Source of the DNA: DASRQK01 sp964436635
Lineage (GTDB): Bacteria > Bacteroidota > Bacteroidia > Sphingobacteriales > Sphingobacteriaceae
DNA length: 64,000 nt
NCBI GenBank assembly: GCA_964436635.1
Contig: CAYTDM010000003.1
Coordinates: forward strand, 1 to 64,000
Reading direction: 5' to 3'
Positions 36,015 through 44,586 of this stretch are shown here, piece after piece (position 1 is the first letter of the stretch; each line of letters opens with the position of its first letter). Below the pieces are notes generated by a model that saw only the letters and a list, made by a program, of their open reading frames with translations, was not told the origin of the DNA and searched no databases. The position numbers were made by a program, and so were the translations under genes.

Positions 36015-37892
36015 ATGTCAACAACAGTAATTTCACATAGTGCAGGACATCACGATTCGCACGAACATCATCATGAAACATTCTTGACTAAATATGTATT
36101 TAGTCAGGATCATAAGATGATTGCAAAGCAATTTTTAATTACGGGTATTGTGATGGCTATTTTTGCTATGTTGCTATCAATTTTATTCCGTTTGCAATTA
36201 GCTTGGCCAGATAAAGAATTCCCAATCTTAGAATTATTTTTAGGTAAATGGGCAGAAGGAGGAAGGATTAGTCCGGATTTCTTCCTTGCGTTAGTGACGA
36301 TTCACGGTACCATCATGGTATTCTTCGTATTAACTGCAGGATTGAGTGGTACATTCAGTAACTTATTAATTCCTTACCAATTAGGAGCTCGTGATATGGC
36401 ATCTCCATTCATGAACATGCTTTCTTATTGGTTCTTTTTTGCGGCCTGTGTGGTGATGATTTCATCATTCTTCGTTGAAAGTGGACCTGCAAGTGCTGGT
36501 TGGACGATTTATCCTCCATTATCTGCAGTGCCAACTTCTATTAGTGGTTCTGCAACAGGTATGTCCTTATGGTTATTCAGTATGGTGTTATTTATTATCT
36601 CTCAGATTTTAGGAGGGGTAAACTACATCAGTACTGTATTAAACATGCGTACAAAAGGGATGGATTTATGGAAAATGCCTTTGACGATTTGGTCATTTTT
36701 CTTAACTGCGATCGTTGGTTTATTATCTTTCCCTGTATTAGTTTCTGCAGTGGTATTGCTAATATTTGACCGTAGTGCTGGTACGAGTTTCTATTTATCT
36801 GATTTAGTTGTTCAGGGTCAAATTTTACCTAATGAAGGTGGATCTCCGATTTTGTTCCAACACTTATTCTGGTTCTTAGGTCACCCTGAGGTGTACATTG
36901 TAATCATGCCTGCATTAGGGATTACTTCAGAAATTATTGCGACCAATTCACGTAAACCAATTTTTGGTTACCACGCGATGGTGTATTCATTAGTAGGTAT
37001 CACTGTTCTTTCCTTTATCGTTTGGGGTCACCACATGTTTGTAACTGGGATGAATCCATTCTTAGGGGGGGTGTTTATGATTACTACTTTGATCATTGCG
37101 GTACCGTCAGCTGTAAAGGCATTTAACTACTTAGCTACTTTGTGGAGAGGAAACATTCGTTTTACTCCTGCGATGATGTTCGCAATTGGTTTAGTATCCT
37201 TCTTTGTTTCTGGTGGTTTAACCGGTTTGTATTTAGGTAACGCAGCATTGGATATTAACCTTCACGATACTTACTTTGTAGTAGCTCACTTCCACTTAGT
37301 AATGGGATCTGCAGCTATCTTCGGTATGTTAAGTGGGGTATATCATTGGTTCCCAAAAATGTTTGGTAGAATGATGAATGAAAAGCTTGGATATTTACAC
37401 TTCTGGTTTACTTTCATCGGTGCGTACTTAGTGTTCTTCCCAATGCACTTTATGGGTGTAGATGGAGTGCCACGTCGTTACTATGCCTTTACTGAATTCC
37501 CATTCATGGAAAAATGGTTCTCAGTGAATGAGTTAATCACCTGGGCAGCGATCATTGCAGGTATTGCACAATTAGCGTTCTTATGGAACTTCTTCTACTC
37601 GATTCGTTATGGTAAAAAGGCAGAACAGAATCCTTGGAAATCAAATACACTTGAATGGACGACTCCAGTAGAACATATTCACGGTAACTGGCCAGGAGAA
37701 ATTCCTACTGTTCACCGTTGGCCATACGATTATAGTAAGCCTGGTCATGGAGAAGATTTCATTCCTCAAACTGTTCCTTATTCTGAAACGATGAGTTCTA
37801 ATTTACCTTATGATTTTGAAGGTGATGAAGAAGCTGAGCGTATCCAACGGGAATGGGATAAGGCGAATAATAGAACTGTAGAAACCCATTAA
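36015..37892 (+). CDS. coxA: Cytochrome c oxidase subunit I
   Basis: The catalytic subunit (625 aa, about 12 helices) contains the low-spin heme His97 (IHGTIMVFF). The CuB ligand and Tyr crosslink are in GHPEVYIV (His290, Tyr294), followed by His339 and His340. His425 and His427 in VVAHFHLVMG are the heme a3 and low-spin heme ligands. Glu292 in HPEVY marks an A1-type D-channel. The His-rich N-terminus (residues 8-20) is notable. It follows coxB by 23 bases and precedes ctaA by 11. Confidence 0.97.
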   Translation: MSTTVISHSAGHHDSHEHHHETFLTKYVFSQDHKMIAKQFLITGIVMAIFAMLLSILFRLQLAWPDKEFPILELFLGKWAEGGRISPDFFLALVTIHGTIMVFFVLTAGLSGTFSNLLIPYQLGARDMASPFMNMLSYWFFFAACVVMISSFFVESGPASAGWTIYPPLSAVPTSISGSATGMSLWLFSMVLFIISQILGGVNYISTVLNMRTKGMDLWKMPLTIWSFFLTAIVGLLSFPVLVSAVVLLIFDRSAGTSFYLSDLVVQGQILPNEGGSPILFQHLFWFLGHPEVYIVIMPALGITSEIIATNSRKPIFGYHAMVYSLVGITVLSFIVWGHHMFVTGMNPFLGGVFMITTLIIAVPSAVKAFNYLATLWRGNIRFTPAMMFAIGLVSFFVSGGLTGLYLGNAALDINLHDTYFVVAHFHLVMGSAAIFGMLSGVYHWFPKMFGRMMNEKLGYLHFWFTFIGAYLVFFPMHFMGVDGVPRRYYAFTEFPFMEKWFSVNELITWAAIIAGIAQLAFLWNFFYSIRYGKKAEQNPWKSNTLEWTTPVEHIHGNWPGEIPTVHRWPYDYSKPGHGEDFIPQTVPYSETMSSNLPYDFEGDEEAERIQREWDKANNRTVETH

Positions 37893-37903
37893 GGGTATAG
37901 GCC

Positions 37904-38953
37904 ATGTATCCTCCTGCTGAGAAAAGATTTTTGAAAGTCAATTTATTGACCATCATTGCACTTTTTTTAGTGATCACAGCAGGAGGAGTGGTTCGAAGTA
38001 CTGGATCTGGGATGGGATGCCCAGATTGGCCGAAATGTTTCGGACAATTTATTCCCCCAACTTCAGTAAGTGAATTGCCTGAAGATTATCAAGAACATTT
38101 TGTGGAAGGTCGGGTCGCTAAAAATGACCGATTTGCAAATTTACTTGATCGATTCGGTTATAATCATTTAGCAGATGAAATTCGGCACGATCCAAGTGTG
38201 CGGATTGCTGAAGAGTTTAATGCGGCAAAAACCTGGACTGAATACATTAATCGCTTATTTGGTGTATTGGCAGGATTTTTTTTGTTAGCAACAGCAATCT
38301 TATCATTTACATTCATAAAAACCAAGCCGAGCATTTTTGTTTACAGTGTGTTGAATGTGATTTTAGTCGGCATTCAAGGATGGTTAGGTTCGATCGTCGT
38401 TTCAACAAATTTAATGCCTTGGTTAATCACCGTTCACATGATGTTGGCCTTGGTGATTGTAGGAGTAAGTATATATACTTATTTCAAAGTTCGTTCTTTT
38501 AGAGATAAGGATTTATTAATTAATCGATCGTCACATACCATTAAATGGCTTTCTGTGCTTTCATTGGTTTTAGTGTTTTTTTTGGTCTTGTTTGGAACAG
38601 AAGTTCGTGAACATGTGGATCAATTAGGGAGCCGTGCCTTTCCTGCACCACGGGATCAATGGATTGATTTATTAGGAAATGTGTTGGATTATCATAGGAT
38701 CGTCGCTTACATTTCAGGCGTAGTCGTTTTAATTTTATATTATTTAATTCGTTTGCGCTTCGCAAAAGATACTCATCAAGCGTTTTATAGCCATGTAGTA
38801 TTGATTTTAGTCATTCTACAATTTATTACGGGATATGTGATGTATCATTTTTCTTTGCCACCATTCGCACAAACAAGTCACTTAGTGTTGGCAAGTTTAA
38901 TGTTTGGGGCCCAATATTATTTAATGTTACTATTAGGAAGGGCTAGTAGGTAG
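37904..38953 (+). CDS. ctaA: Heme A synthase (CtaA/COX15)
   Basis: CtaA (349 aa, about eight helices) oxidises the methyl group of heme O to make heme A. Typical segments are VITAGGVVRSTGSGMGCPDW near residue 25, which also holds the Cys of the first extracellular loop with CFGQF. Later ones are VNVILVGIQGWLGSIVVSTN-like helix 4 (quoted in part: GIQGWLGSIVVS) and conserved His residues in VHMMLAL, DYHR and TSHLVLAS. It lies inside the oxidase operon, which supports an aa3-type enzyme. Confidence 0.95.
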   Translation: MYPPAEKRFLKVNLLTIIALFLVITAGGVVRSTGSGMGCPDWPKCFGQFIPPTSVSELPEDYQEHFVEGRVAKNDRFANLLDRFGYNHLADEIRHDPSVRIAEEFNAAKTWTEYINRLFGVLAGFFLLATAILSFTFIKTKPSIFVYSVLNVILVGIQGWLGSIVVSTNLMPWLITVHMMLALVIVGVSIYTYFKVRSFRDKDLLINRSSHTIKWLSVLSLVLVFFLVLFGTEVREHVDQLGSRAFPAPRDQWIDLLGNVLDYHRIVAYISGVVVLILYYLIRLRFAKDTHQAFYSHVVLILVILQFITGYVMYHFSLPPFAQTSHLVLASLMFGAQYYLMLLLGRASR

Positions 38954-38967
38954 GGTAGATAGAAGGA

Positions 38968-39960
38968 ATGTCAACAACTGTCGAAAAGATAAAAAATGAA
39001 AACGTTGTTTCCGAAGGGCCTTATAAGGGTTTATCGGAGCAGCAAGTAAAAGAAAGTAGTGGAACTTTTTTTTCCGATTTAAAAAAATTGGTAAAAGTTC
39101 GGCTTACGACTTCAGTCGTATTTTCGGCTTCTATCGCGTTTTTGATCGGTAGTAAGCAGCAAGGAGATATTCAATGGGTAAATTGGGTGATCTTAACAGT
39201 TGGGGGCTTTTTAGTTACTGGATCGGCAAACGGTTTTAACGAAATTATTGAGCATAAGCTGGATAAATTAATGAAGCGAACTTCGGATCGTCCATTACCA
39301 GCAGGGAGAATGACTACAGGGCAAGCCTTAGTCTTAAGTTTATTGATGGGAATAATAGGGACGTATACCTTAGTGAATTTGAATTTCATCGCTGGTTTAT
39401 TGTCGGTGTTTTCAATTGTTCTCTATGCGTTTTTGTATACCCCTTTAAAGCAAAAATCACCGATTGCAGTTTTTGTCGGCGCTTTTCCTGGAGCATTGCC
39501 TCCACTTATTGGGTATTATGCTGCTTTTTCGCAGGATGATTTGGCACAATATAGCCAATCTAATGAAGCCGCGATTGTTGTGATCCCATGGGTGCTGTTT
39601 TTTATTCAATTTGTGTGGCAATTTCCTCATTTCTGGAGCATTGCTTGGGTGTTGGATGAAGACTATAAGCGAGCAGGTTTTCGCTTATTGCCTACGCAAA
39701 AACAAGATAAAATATCGGCATTTATGGTGTTTCTAAGCACGCTTGCAATGATTCCAACCGTTTACTTACCGTTTTATTTCAGTTTTGGAGGCTGGATCGT
39801 TACCGCAGTATCACTTTTAGGAGCTTTTGTTTTTGCTTGGTATGGTTGGCAATTTTATAAAACGAGGGATGTCGCATCAGCGAGGAAGGTTATGTTTACT
39901 TCGTTTTTCTATTTGCCTTTGATTCAATTAATATTGTTGTTTGACTTTATAGCATTATAA
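38968..39960 (+). CDS. ctaB: Protoheme IX farnesyltransferase (heme O synthase)
   Basis: This UbiA-superfamily prenyltransferase (330 aa, about nine helices) adds farnesyl to heme B, supplying heme O to CtaA. The two Mg-diphosphate motifs are visible as NGFNEIIEHKLDKLMKRTSD with RPLPAGRM (first), and DEDYKRAGFRLLP (second). It follows ctaA by 14 bases and ends one base before the first subunit III gene, so translation is probably coupled. Confidence 0.95.
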   Translation: MSTTVEKIKNENVVSEGPYKGLSEQQVKESSGTFFSDLKKLVKVRLTTSVVFSASIAFLIGSKQQGDIQWVNWVILTVGGFLVTGSANGFNEIIEHKLDKLMKRTSDRPLPAGRMTTGQALVLSLLMGIIGTYTLVNLNFIAGLLSVFSIVLYAFLYTPLKQKSPIAVFVGAFPGALPPLIGYYAAFSQDDLAQYSQSNEAAIVVIPWVLFFIQFVWQFPHFWSIAWVLDEDYKRAGFRLLPTQKQDKISAFMVFLSTLAMIPTVYLPFYFSFGGWIVTAVSLLGAFVFAWYGWQFYKTRDVASARKVMFTSFFYLPLIQLILLFDFIAL

Positions 39961-39961
39961 A

Positions 39962-40552
39962 ATGGTTAATGATCATTTACATACACAAACTGTGGAAGAG
40001 ATTGCGCAGCGAAAAGCCAAAAAATTCAACTTATGGTTGGGGATGATTGGTATGTTTATGATGTTTGCTGCTCTATCGAGCGGATTCATTGTGTACACAG
40101 AAGGTGGTATGAATAAGGGCATTAAGACAATATTGCCAAATGCTTTCATTTATAGTACTGCCATTATAGTCGTCAGCAGTTTGACGATGCATTTAGCGCA
40201 AAAGGCGGCCAAACAATTGGATCGTAATAAGCAGAAAATTTATCTGATCGTAACCATGGTGTTGGGAGTGGGGTTCTTTTACCTGCAAACTGAAGCTTGG
40301 TCGATTTTGACGGAGAGAGGGGTGTATTTTATAAATACTAACGCATCTCAATCTTTTATTTATATCTTTACAGGACTGCATTTAGCCCACATTTTGGCTG
40401 GATTGTTTGTGTTGTTAAGAGCATTGATTGGAATATTAAAATCTATCCCGCAGATAGACAATGTTTTTAGGATGGAGCTTGCTACTATTTTTTGGCATTT
40501 TCTAGATCTATTGTGGATATATATTTATGTTTTCTTACTTTTGAACCAATAA
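39962..40552 (+). CDS. Cytochrome c oxidase subunit III-like protein (short paralogue)
   Basis: This heme-copper oxidase subunit III family member (196 aa) has five predicted helices, equal to the short bacterial form. It includes FYLQTEAWSIL, matching the conserved Glu-Trp helix, and FTGLHLAHILAGLFVLL, the last-but-one helix with its paired His. It precedes a second, longer subunit III gene. Which paralogue sits in the assembled oxidase cannot be told from sequence alone. It lacks metal ligands, as expected for subunit III. Confidence 0.88.
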   Translation: MVNDHLHTQTVEEIAQRKAKKFNLWLGMIGMFMMFAALSSGFIVYTEGGMNKGIKTILPNAFIYSTAIIVVSSLTMHLAQKAAKQLDRNKQKIYLIVTMVLGVGFFYLQTEAWSILTERGVYFINTNASQSFIYIFTGLHLAHILAGLFVLLRALIGILKSIPQIDNVFRMELATIFWHFLDLLWIYIYVFLLLNQ

Positions 40553-40580
40553 TTATAAATTAGTTAATAAAGAATAGACA

Positions 40581-41309
40581 ATGAGTACAACAATTTCGCA
40601 ATTGGATAAGGTCAGGACTGGAGCCTGGAGTGGCGGAAAATCACCATTCAATGTGGAGTATGGAAAAATCATGATGTGGTTTTTCTTGGTTTCAGATGCT
40701 TTTACATTCTCGGCATTCTTAGTGTATTATGGCTCGCAACGTTTTGCCCATATTGCATGGCCTGATCCTGATAAAGTCTTTCAATCCATTCCTTTTATCG
40801 CAGATAGTGGATATCCGCTCGTTTTCGTGGGGATTATGACTTTTATTTTGATTATGAGTTCTGTTACGATGGTACTTGCTGTCGAGGCTGGGCATAGGAA
40901 TGCTAAGAAAGAAGTGGTAGGTTGGATGATTGCGACCATTATTGGTGGTTTGATGTTCTTAGGTTGTCAAGCATTAGAGTGGAGCCACTTACATCACCAA
41001 GGGTTTTGGTTTGGAACGATTCCTACTCAAGAAGGGGTGCCTGCAGCTCAAGTTTTAGAGCCGTATTTTACGAAAGGGATTTCTGAAGTTTCTGCGTTGC
41101 AATTTGCGAATCTATTCTTTACCATTACTGGATTTCACGGGTTCCACGTTACCATCGGTGTCATTTTAAATATTATCATTTTAGGTATGACATTAAATGG
41201 TACGTTTGAGCGTAGAGGTACTTACCTTATGGTGGAAAAGGTTGGTTTATACTGGCACTTTGTGGATTTAGTTTGGGTGTTTGTATTTACATTCTTCTAT
41301 TTAGTATAA
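40581..41309 (+). CDS. coxC: Cytochrome c oxidase subunit III
   Basis: The longer subunit III (242 aa) has five helices plus an insert (about 140-170). It contains MMWFFLVSDAFTFSAFLVYY, the Gln-x-x-Glu-Trp motif in GCQALEWSHL, and ITGFHGFHVTIGVI. The family supports the proton-uptake side of subunit I and prevents turnover inactivation. It follows the shorter paralogue by 28 bases. Confidence 0.93.
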   Translation: MSTTISQLDKVRTGAWSGGKSPFNVEYGKIMMWFFLVSDAFTFSAFLVYYGSQRFAHIAWPDPDKVFQSIPFIADSGYPLVFVGIMTFILIMSSVTMVLAVEAGHRNAKKEVVGWMIATIIGGLMFLGCQALEWSHLHHQGFWFGTIPTQEGVPAAQVLEPYFTKGISEVSALQFANLFFTITGFHGFHVTIGVILNIIILGMTLNGTFERRGTYLMVEKVGLYWHFVDLVWVFVFTFFYLV

Positions 41310-41369
41310 TCCATTAAACGGTAAAATTTAGCTTAGGTTTTAACTATTCAATTAATAAAGAAAAGATAT

Positions 41370-41747
41370 ATGTCAGCTCATCACAATCAAAATGAAGGAC
41401 ATGCCGTTGATACGCATCACGGTGAAGGAATGTCTAAAGGTAAAATTTGGAAAGTCTTTTTTTACTTATTGGCATTAACAGCTTTGGAGTTTTTCATCGC
41501 ATTGGCTTTGGTACACCCTGGTGTTATTCAAAAATCTATGGCGGTTAATATTGTGTATATTTTACTTACTTTATGGAAAGCTTACTACATTGTAGCTTAC
41601 TTTATGCACTTGAAATTTGAAACATTTGGTTTCATTACAAGTGTGAGTATTGTATTCCTATTCATTATTTATTTCATTGTTTTGATGTTGATCGAGGGTG
41701 GGTATTTGCACATTAATTACAATGTTTATCCTTTTTGGCCACAATAA
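41370..41747 (+). CDS. Cytochrome c oxidase subunit IV family protein
   Basis: A small membrane protein (125 aa) of the prokaryotic COX4/caa3 subunit IV family with a His-rich hydrophilic N-terminus (AHHNQNEGHAVDTHHGEG) and three helices. The KIWKVFFYLLALTALEFFIAL start and the LWKAYYIVAYFMHLKFE segment are family features. It is an accessory oxidase subunit, placed after the subunit III pair and directly before the SCO gene. Confidence 0.9.
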   Translation: MSAHHNQNEGHAVDTHHGEGMSKGKIWKVFFYLLALTALEFFIALALVHPGVIQKSMAVNIVYILLTLWKAYYIVAYFMHLKFETFGFITSVSIVFLFIIYFIVLMLIEGGYLHINYNVYPFWPQ

Positions 41748-41752
41748 ATAGA

Positions 41753-42502
41753 ATGGCAGAAGTAAAATCTAGTAATAGAATATTTAAAATATTAATCCTG
41801 GCAGTTATTCTAATTCTGCCGGGATTTTTATATTATTTATTAGAACGTGAAGGGAAGAATAGCTATAAGCCGCTTCCTGTATATGGAGAAAAGACGTTGA
41901 CAGGGACACATACTCGTAAAATGGGTGATTTAATTCCTGATACGGCCTTTCATCATGTGCCTATTTCTTATTTGCTTAACCAAAGGGGTGAGTTACAAGA
42001 ATTTCCTATTCAAGACACGAGTATTTCTGTGGTTAATTTTATGTATACTCGGTGTGAAACATTTTGTAAACATCTAAATGACGAAATGAATCGTGTGGCT
42101 ACTCGTTTTCAGAATAATCATAAGGTGCATTTTTATACAGTGACGGTGGATCCTGAATTCGACACGCCTTCGGTTCTTTTTGATTTTTCTGCGCCGTATT
42201 CTCCTGCTGATAAAAAGTGGTATTGGTTAACTAACCAACCGATGGACGCGTCTTCTGATTCTTTAGAAACTCAAACATCTTGGGATGTGCATACCATTGC
42301 GCGAGCAGGCTATTTAGTAGATGCGTATAAAGATACGACTCGTGATGCCCATTTTATTCATAGTTCTATGCTCATTTTAGTGGATTCTGATCGTAAAATT
42401 CGTGGCTACTATGATGTTAATCATAAAAAGGAAGTCGATCGATTAATTGATGAAGTCAAACTTTTGTTGGTCGAGGAAGTGCGTAAATATAGCCCATACT
42501 AA
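41753..42502 (+). CDS. SCO1/SenC-family copper chaperone
   Basis: This thioredoxin-fold, membrane-anchored protein (249 aa) delivers copper to the CuA site of subunit II. A single N-terminal helix (about 10-29) is followed by the redox/copper motif CETFC (Cys101, Cys105) and the third ligand His203 in FIHSSMLILVD. The ATG at 41753 is preferred; an upstream in-frame TTG would overlap the subunit IV gene. It ends the tight part of the oxidase run; a gap of about 100 bases follows. Confidence 0.93.
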   Translation: MAEVKSSNRIFKILILAVILILPGFLYYLLEREGKNSYKPLPVYGEKTLTGTHTRKMGDLIPDTAFHHVPISYLLNQRGELQEFPIQDTSISVVNFMYTRCETFCKHLNDEMNRVATRFQNNHKVHFYTVTVDPEFDTPSVLFDFSAPYSPADKKWYWLTNQPMDASSDSLETQTSWDVHTIARAGYLVDAYKDTTRDAHFIHSSMLILVDSDRKIRGYYDVNHKKEVDRLIDEVKLLLVEEVRKYSPY

Positions 42503-42599
42503 GCTTACATTCAAATTGTTTACTTAGTGGACTTAGACAACAACTGTTTACACGCTATAATTTGTTAAATTTTTCATCTTAACTTATTGTTTTTTAAAA

Positions 42600-43136
42600 A
42601 TGAGTGCAAAAGAAAAAATGTATAATCGTTGGATTATTGTCTTATCGGTGTTAATTCCATTTGTTGTTGCTCTTTTATTCAGGGTTAATTTGCGTGATTT
42701 AGGGTATGATGTAGAGCCATTGATGTTTTTGCCTCCAATCTATGCAAGCATTAATGGGTTGACGGCAGTTTTGTTAGTTTGGGCAGTGGTGGCTATTAAA
42801 AGGGGTAATCGATTATTGCATGAACGATTAGTGAAGATTTGTATAGCCTGTTCTGTGACTTTTTTAGCCATGTATGTGGCATATCATATGACGTCCGTAT
42901 CTACTCCTTATGGGGGTGAAGGGATGGCAAGGACTGTTTATTTCTTTATTTTAATCACACACATCTTATTGTCGATCATTATTATTCCTTTCGTTTTAAT
43001 TACCTATGTGCGCGGAATTCTTGGGAAATTTGATGCACATAAGAGGATTGCGAAATTTACTTTTCCGTTATGGTTATATGTCGCTGTGACCGGGGTCATT
43101 GTTTATTTGATGATATCTCCATACTATCCAGTTTAA
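42600..43136 (+). CDS. DUF420 membrane protein, probable oxidase assembly factor
   Basis: The protein (178 aa) has five predicted helices and belongs to the DUF420/YozB family. Members in Firmicutes (CtaM) are needed for maturation of heme A oxidases. Conserved histidines lie in NRLLHERLVK, YHMTS, THILLS and DAHKRIAK. The position immediately downstream of the SCO gene supports a role in cytochrome oxidase assembly; that role is inferred from family and context, not from catalytic residues. Confidence 0.85.
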   Translation: MSAKEKMYNRWIIVLSVLIPFVVALLFRVNLRDLGYDVEPLMFLPPIYASINGLTAVLLVWAVVAIKRGNRLLHERLVKICIACSVTFLAMYVAYHMTSVSTPYGGEGMARTVYFFILITHILLSIIIIPFVLITYVRGILGKFDAHKRIAKFTFPLWLYVAVTGVIVYLMISPYYPV

Positions 43137-43178
43137 TAAGGTCTTGACATCGATTGAAAATTTTCTTATATTTATAAG

Positions 43179-43649
43179 ATGGAGCGTATTTGGATTTACC
43201 AGGCAGATCGTAAGTTAACGGAGTCCGAACAAGATCAAGTGAAAAGCACGTTGGAAGCATTTACTTCTCAATGGAAAGCCCATGGGAAAAAACTGGCAGC
43301 TTCTGCTGAAATTCGATATGGGATTTTTGTGATTTTGATGGTGAACGATTCCATAGAGGCACCATCAGGCTGTTCGATTGATAAATCTGTTTATTTATTG
43401 AAAGATTTAGAGGAAGAATTAGGTGTTGGTTTTTTTGACAGAATGCGCATCGCCTATCGTGTTCCAGGAAGTAAATCCATTGAATTGGCCACAAAAGCGG
43501 AATTTGAAAAACTCATCCAAGAAGGAGTTGTGAATTTGGATACCCATGTATTTAATAACCTCATACAGGATTATGGCGAATTGGATACTAAATGGGAGGT
43601 TCCGATATCAGCAAGTTGGCACGCCAAGTATTTTGGAATGATTGCTTAA
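43179..43649 (+). CDS. Conserved Bacteroidota protein of unknown function
   Basis: A soluble protein of 156 aa with no signal peptide or membrane segment. From memory it matches a family widespread in Bacteroidota and often labelled 'ABC transporter ATPase'. The sequence has no Walker A, Walker B or ABC signature motif, so that label is not supported. The most striking stretch is APSGCSIDKSVYLLKDLEEE (about 61-80), with a lone Cys in GCSID. An Arg-rich strand follows (FFDRMRIAYRV). It sits 42 bases behind the DUF420 gene and ends beside a 20-bp tandem repeat. Function is unknown. Confidence 0.8.
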   Translation: MERIWIYQADRKLTESEQDQVKSTLEAFTSQWKAHGKKLAASAEIRYGIFVILMVNDSIEAPSGCSIDKSVYLLKDLEEELGVGFFDRMRIAYRVPGSKSIELATKAEFEKLIQEGVVNLDTHVFNNLIQDYGELDTKWEVPISASWHAKYFGMIA

Positions 43650-43650
43650 A

Positions 43651-43745
43651 ATACGTTTTTGCTGGTTAATATACGTTTTTGCTGGATAATACACGTTTTT
43701 GCTGGATAATACACGTTTATTCTGGTTAATACATGTTTATTCTGG
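43651..43745. repeat. 20-bp tandem repeat, about 4.75 copies
   Basis: Five consecutive units begin at 43651, 43671, 43691, 43711 and 43731 (the last is truncated). The consensus is ayacgtttttgctggataat, with substitutions accumulating towards the right (tttttgctgg becoming tttattctgg). The array fills the gap between the convergent unknown gene and mtgA. The last copy supplies the mtgA stop codon and final codons. There are no spacers and no dyad, so it is neither CRISPR nor a terminator. Confidence 0.92.
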
Positions 43746-44453
43746 GATGGTGTAATGATGAATGTATCGTAGAATGCTACTTGCTCGACCATTTATGTAA
43801 TTGGTCGGTTTAGCCGGATTCCAACGCCTTGGATTTGGTAGTGTAGCGATGATTAATGCTGCTTGTCGTTGTGAAATTTTGCCAGCAGTCCTTCCAAAAT
43901 ATTGTTGCGAAGCTGCTTCTACCCCAAAATATCCTTTGCCTGTTTCGATGACATTGAGATAGACCTCTAAAATTCTTTTCTTACTCCAATACAGCTCTAT
44001 TAATACTGTAAAGTACGCTTCAAAACCTTTTCGCACCCATGAACGTTGAGGCCATAGAAATACATTCTTTGCTGTTTGTTGGCTGATAGTGCTTCCACCT
44101 CTTAGTTTATTAGATGTTTTGTTTTTGTTAAACGCGTCTTTAATCGCTTCAACATCAAATCCCTGATGGGTCATAAACAAGGCATCTTCAGAGGCTATGG
44201 CCGCCTGTTTAAAATGTTTTGATATATCGTCATATGCCACCCATTTTTGACGAATGTCCCAATTATCTCCAGCAGATTTTTGTTCAAATCCTCGCTGTAT
44301 CATCAACCAGGTGATGGGCGGATTGATAAATTTATATGTGATGACCCAAAGATTTGTAAAGATTAAAAAACCGAAGATCGTCCTCCATGTATAATACCAG
44401 ATTTTGGATAGAAGGCTGTTCTTTTTTCCTTTTTGCGACCGTGGTTTTTTCAT
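43737..44453 (-). CDS. mtgA: Monofunctional biosynthetic peptidoglycan transglycosylase
   Basis: A GT51 enzyme (238 aa) with one N-terminal membrane anchor (about 22-42) that polymerises lipid II into glycan strands. The catalytic Glu89 is in SEDALFMTHQGFD, followed by RGGSTISQQTAKN (118-130) and the KKRILEVYLNVIETG helix. There is no transpeptidase domain, as expected for MtgA. It complements the SEDS polymerase RodA encoded at 50.0 kb. The 3' end lies within a tandem repeat that contributes the last codons. Confidence 0.94.
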   Translation of the reverse strand: MKKPRSQKGKKNSLLSKIWYYTWRTIFGFLIFTNLWVITYKFINPPITWLMIQRGFEQKSAGDNWDIRQKWVAYDDISKHFKQAAIASEDALFMTHQGFDVEAIKDAFNKNKTSNKLRGGSTISQQTAKNVFLWPQRSWVRKGFEAYFTVLIELYWSKKRILEVYLNVIETGKGYFGVEAASQQYFGRTAGKISQRQAALIIATLPNPRRWNPAKPTNYINGRASSILRYIHHYTIPE

Positions 44454-44505
44454 CCTTGTTTAAATTGGTTTTTCAAAGATACTGGCTGCCATTCAATAAA
44501 TAAAG

Positions 44506-44535
44506 AAATCCGACAAAAATTAATTTGCCGGATTT
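44506..44535 (-). terminator. Terminator after the secreted unknown gene
   Basis: AAATCCG (44506-44512) pairs with CGGATTT (44529-44535), and inner CAAA/TTTG pairs extend the stem past one mismatch. It lies about 50 bases beyond the stop of the minus-strand gene at 44587 and upstream of mtgA. The following T-rich sequence on the minus strand is imperfect. Confidence 0.6.
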
Positions 44536-44586
44536 TAATCTTTAATGTTTTTTAAAAATGTGTTTATTAGATTATTGTCTAATAGA

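Noticed and set aside
43651..43745. Tandem repeats considered as a CRISPR array
   Set aside because: The units are contiguous with no spacers, diverge gradually, and no cas genes are present.
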